Part shown: positions 6,614-8,156 of the stretch, in pieces
How positions within the stretch are numbered: the first letter of the stretch is position 1
Layout: each line of letters starts with the position of its first letter
DNA from: an uncultured Alphaproteobacteria bacterium
GTDB taxonomy: Bacteria > Pseudomonadota > Alphaproteobacteria > Rhizobiales > Pleomorphomonadaceae
Length of the DNA stretch: 8,156 nt
Direction of reading: 5' to 3'
Assembly (NCBI GenBank): GCA_937900425.1
Contig: CALCDT010000108.1
Span: 1-8,156 of the forward strand
The notes under the pieces: generated by a model
Database searches by the model: none
What the model saw: the letters and a program-made list of their open reading frames with translations, nothing else
Told to the model about the DNA's origin: nothing
Program-made: the position numbers and the translations under genes

Positions 6614-7516
6614 TCATGGCTCCGGTCTGCGACCGGTGTACCGCTCGATGATGCGAGCAACGTCTTCCTCCGATGCGAATTCTCCGGCATCGGCTTCGCG
6701 CAGCCCGGCTTCGATGTCATCTGTCTGCCCGTCCGCAGGCGGCAGCGCGAGGAGGTCGCGGTGGCCGACGAGGATCTCGCCCCCGGCGAGGTGAGCGAGG
6801 CGAAAGGCGAGCCATCCGGCCGCCTCGTCGGGACCGAGACCGGCCTCGCCGGCGGCCGCTGCGATGCCTTCGACCAGCGGGCGGGCGAGAGCGGCGTCGG
6901 CGGACCCGAGGCGCCAGTCGCTCGTCGCCGCCGTGACGGAAAAGCCGGAGGCGCGCAGGATGCCGGCCGCCGCCTCCGCCGCGTCGGGGCCGAGCGCGGG
7001 GCCGAAGCCCTTGTCGCCGCGCTGATGGCGGTTGAAAGCGGCGGTGACGGCGCCGTCGAGCGGGTGAGGCGGCGAGAAGGCCATGCGGCCGTCGTAGGTG
7101 AGGGCGGCGTAGAGGCCGGCGCCGCAAGCGGAGAGCCGCCGCGCGAGCGCGTGCAGCCAGTCCGCGGAAACGAGGTCGAGCAGGGCGGACGCGGTGACGA
7201 GGCGGGCGTCGCCGATCGGCAGGTCGTCGACGCCGGAGAGATCGGCCGGGTGGGCAGCGATCGCCGGATCGCGGGCCGTCGCCTCGGCGAGCAGTCCGGC
7301 ATCGAGGTCGACGAGGCGGCAGGGGTGGCCGTGCAGGAGCGGACCGGACGATCCGCCGAGGGCGCGGAAGGTCGAGCCGGTGCCGCCGCCGAGATCGACC
7401 ACGGCGCCGGGGCCATCGCGGAGGAAGCGGCCGGCCGCCTCGCCGAGGCCGGCGTCGCGGGCGGCGTGGTCGGCGGCCTCGCGCAGGTCGAGCCAGGAGA
7501 CGGAGAAGCCGCTCAC
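6614..7516 (-). CDS. Class I SAM-dependent methyltransferase with extra C-terminal tail
   Basis: 300 residues with a GTG start. The Rossmann SAM motif is VVDLGGGTGS (39-48), and the end of strand 2 is CRLVDLDAGLL (66-76, Asp70/Asp72). A lead WLDLREAADHAARD (9-21) and a late region GFSVTAATSDWRLG (191-204) resemble methyltransferases encoded beside glycosyltransferases in alphaproteobacteria; that is recollection, not a search. The methyltransferase domain appears to finish at about residue 261 (HRDLLALPPA). Residues 262-300 look like the end of an RHH antitoxin and are listed separately. The GTG at 7516 overlaps the stop of the upstream VOC gene (GTGA) and has GGAG 5 nt before it, which supports the start and implies coupling. 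The frame stays open far upstream through the VOC gene, but that part is out-of-frame shadow. It is soluble and presumably cytoplasmic. The substrate is unknown. Confidence 0.85.
   Translation of the reverse strand: MSGFSVSWLDLREAADHAARDAGLGEAAGRFLRDGPGAVVDLGGGTGSTFRALGGSSGPLLHGHPCRLVDLDAGLLAEATARDPAIAAHPADLSGVDDLPIGDARLVTASALLDLVSADWLHALARRLSACGAGLYAALTYDGRMAFSPPHPLDGAVTAAFNRHQRGDKGFGPALGPDAAEAAAGILRASGFSVTAATSDWRLGSADAALARPLVEGIAAAAGEAGLGPDEAAGWLAFRLAHLAGGEILVGHRDLLALPPADGQTDDIEAGLREADAGEFASEEDVARIIERYTGRRPEP
6617..6733 (-). pseudogene. Antitoxin-like C-terminal remnant (CopG/RHH type) fused in frame to the methyltransferase
   Basis: Residues 262-300 of the methyltransferase ORF contain IEAGLREADAGEFASEEDV followed by ARIIERYTGRR. 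This strongly resembles the last third of CopG/ribbon-helix-helix antitoxins (typical pattern WQ-x3-I-x2-GL-x2-ADAGEFAS-x-E-V). The N-terminal DNA-binding ribbon-helix-helix is absent from all frames upstream, and no toxin gene follows: only 36 bp remain before the convergent gene. I read it as a deletion remnant joined to the methyltransferase, perhaps by loss of the original stop. Family resemblance is from memory of the motif. Whether the tail has any function, such as binding a RelE-like toxin elsewhere, is unknown. Confidence 0.55.
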
Positions 7517-7905
7517 GCCGGCTCCGGCCGGTGGCAGACCGCCTCGATGTTGTTGCCGTCGGCGTCGAGCACGAAGGCGCCGTAGTAGTCGGGGTGATAG
7601 TGCGGGCGAAGACCCGGCGCGCCGTTGTCGCGGCCGCCGCCGGCGAGGGCCGCGGCGTGGAAGGCGTCGACCGCGGCGCGCGAGGAGGCTGTGAAGGCGA
7701 CGTGGACGCCGCCGCTCGCCGGCCGGCCGTCGCCGATCCAGAAGAAGGGTTTCACTCCCTCGCCGAAGCCGAGGTGGTTTCCGGCGCCGGTCTCCTCGGC
7801 GCTCACCGCCATCAGCGGGACGATGCCGAGCGGAGCGAGGGCGGCGGTGTAGAAGGCCGCGGCGGCGGCGTGGTCCGATACCGCCAGTCCGACGTGATCG
7901 AGCAT
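7513..7905 (-). CDS. VOC (glyoxalase/bleomycin-resistance fold) family protein
   Basis: 130 residues, a single vicinal-oxygen-chelate domain of usual size. Two beta-alpha-beta-beta-beta modules can be seen. The first starts MLDHVGLAVSDHAAAAAFY (1-19) and the second GVHVAFTASSRAAVDAFH (66-83). The protein ends in YYGAFVLDADGNNIEAVCH (107-125), a typical VOC finish. Probable metal ligands are His4, His68 and Glu121. The ATG at 7905 is fixed by a good ribosome binding site; the frame is open to about 8085 but the upstream part is arginine-rich and unlike protein. The stop overlaps the methyltransferase start by 4 bp. The activity could be lyase, isomerase, dioxygenase or binding, and cannot be chosen from sequence. 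It sits between a glycosyltransferase end and the methyltransferase. Confidence 0.9.
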   Translation of the reverse strand: MLDHVGLAVSDHAAAAAFYTAALAPLGIVPLMAVSAEETGAGNHLGFGEGVKPFFWIGDGRPASGGVHVAFTASSRAAVDAFHAAALAGGGRDNGAPGLRPHYHPDYYGAFVLDADGNNIEAVCHRPEPA

Positions 7906-7910
7906 GGTTT

Positions 7911-7915
7911 TCCTC
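7911..7915 (-). promoter_or_regulatory. Ribosome binding site of the VOC gene
   Basis: GAGGA on the minus strand, 5 nt before the ATG at 7905. It decides the start over the earlier in-frame ATG near 8085. Confidence 0.65.
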
Positions 7916-7939
7916 TTCCGTTTCCGGTCGGTAGCGACG

Positions 7940-7978
7940 CCGGTGCCGGGTCCGCGCCGCGGCGAACTCTGGCACCGG
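7940..7978. repeat. Interrupted inverted repeat in the spacer upstream of the VOC gene
   Basis: CCGGTGCC (7940-7947) and GGCACCGG (7971-7978) are exact reverse complements, 23 nt apart, with a few more possible pairs inside. It lies about 35 bp upstream of the VOC start. No T-run follows on the minus strand, so it is not an intrinsic terminator for the upstream gene. It may be an operator or a leader hairpin. The rest of the 176-bp spacer (7906-8081) shows nothing I recognise. Confidence 0.3.
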
Positions 7979-8081
7979 GTCGGCGCCCCGGCAATCCGGT
8001 CTTTCGGGGACCCGCCGGCCCGTCTTTCGAAGGCCGCTCCGCAAGTCGGCGCGATTCGGAGTGGTGCACGGCTGTCGGCGG

Positions 8082-8156
8082 TCACGACGCGGCGAGGGCG
8101 GCGGCGACGCGGCGGGCGGTCTCCGTCCAGCCGGGCAGCCGGGCGCCGGCCCGGCG
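8082..8156 (-). CDS. Probable glycosyltransferase, C-terminal end only (partial, runs off right edge)
   Basis: Only 24 codons and a TGA stop are in the window. The peptide contains AGARLPGWTETARRVAAAL. An L-P-x-W-x-x-T-A segment followed by an alanine-rich helix and a stop is typical of the end of family 4-type glycosyltransferases, which transfer sugars from nucleotide-sugar donors in the cytoplasm. The codon pattern is coding-like and the strand matches the VOC and methyltransferase genes 176 bp downstream. With so little sequence the family call is tentative; the presence of a reading frame ending here is more certain than its identity. Confidence 0.45.
   Translation of the reverse strand, partial: RRAGARLPGWTETARRVAAALAAS

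Noticed and set aside
6761..7585. 274-codon plus-strand open frame opposite the methyltransferase
   Set aside because: It has no domain features and is antisense to a methyltransferase with a clear SAM-binding motif.
7517..8044. Upstream extension of the methyltransferase frame through the VOC gene
   Set aside because: The segment is out of frame with the recognisable VOC protein and Arg-rich. The GTG at 7516 with its own GGAG and stop overlap is a better start.
1..8156. CRISPR array, IS element, tRNA or rRNA
   Set aside because: No regularly spaced identical repeats, transposase motifs, terminal inverted repeats or tRNA/rRNA signatures were seen on either strand.

Overview
The window is a very GC-rich bacterial segment (roughly 70 % GC or more by eye) with almost every third codon position G or C. 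Its proteins look alphaproteobacterial. An order such as Hyphomicrobiales is my best guess, but no rRNA or other taxonomic marker is present to fix it.

Layout, left to right. (1) Positions 1-2321, minus strand: the N-terminal half of the large subunit of NADPH-dependent glutamate synthase (gltB), running off the left edge. (2) 2322-3166: an 845-bp divergent intergenic region with no convincing gene. It holds a conspicuously AT-rich island with an inverted repeat and spaced direct repeats, plus a strong GC hairpin. (3) 3167-6577, plus strand: a CDP-alcohol phosphatidyltransferase-like membrane enzyme, an FkbM-family methyltransferase that overlaps it by four bases (ATGA), and after 139 bp a membrane-anchored sulfatase/LtaS-like hydrolase-transferase of the alkaline phosphatase superfamily. 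(4) 6614-8156, minus strand and convergent with the above: the last 24 codons of a probable glycosyltransferase, then after 176 bp a VOC (glyoxalase-fold) protein whose stop overlaps by four bases (GTGA) the GTG start of a class I SAM-dependent methyltransferase. That methyltransferase carries a 39-residue C-terminal tail resembling the end of a CopG/RHH-type antitoxin.

How the genes may work together. gltB is core nitrogen assimilation (glutamine + 2-oxoglutarate to two glutamate) and is probably unrelated to the rest. The 3167-6577 genes combine a headgroup-installing enzyme that would use a CDP-activated lipid or alcohol, a small-molecule or sugar O-methyltransferase, and a periplasmic enzyme of the kind that moves or removes phospho-/sulfo-headgroups. 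Together they suggest synthesis and decoration of an unusual envelope lipid or glycan. The convergent glycosyltransferase/methyltransferase block could belong to the same pathway. This pathway assignment is inference from gene content, and the substrate cannot be read from the sequence. The clearest anomaly seen directly is the antitoxin-like tail joined in frame to the methyltransferase.
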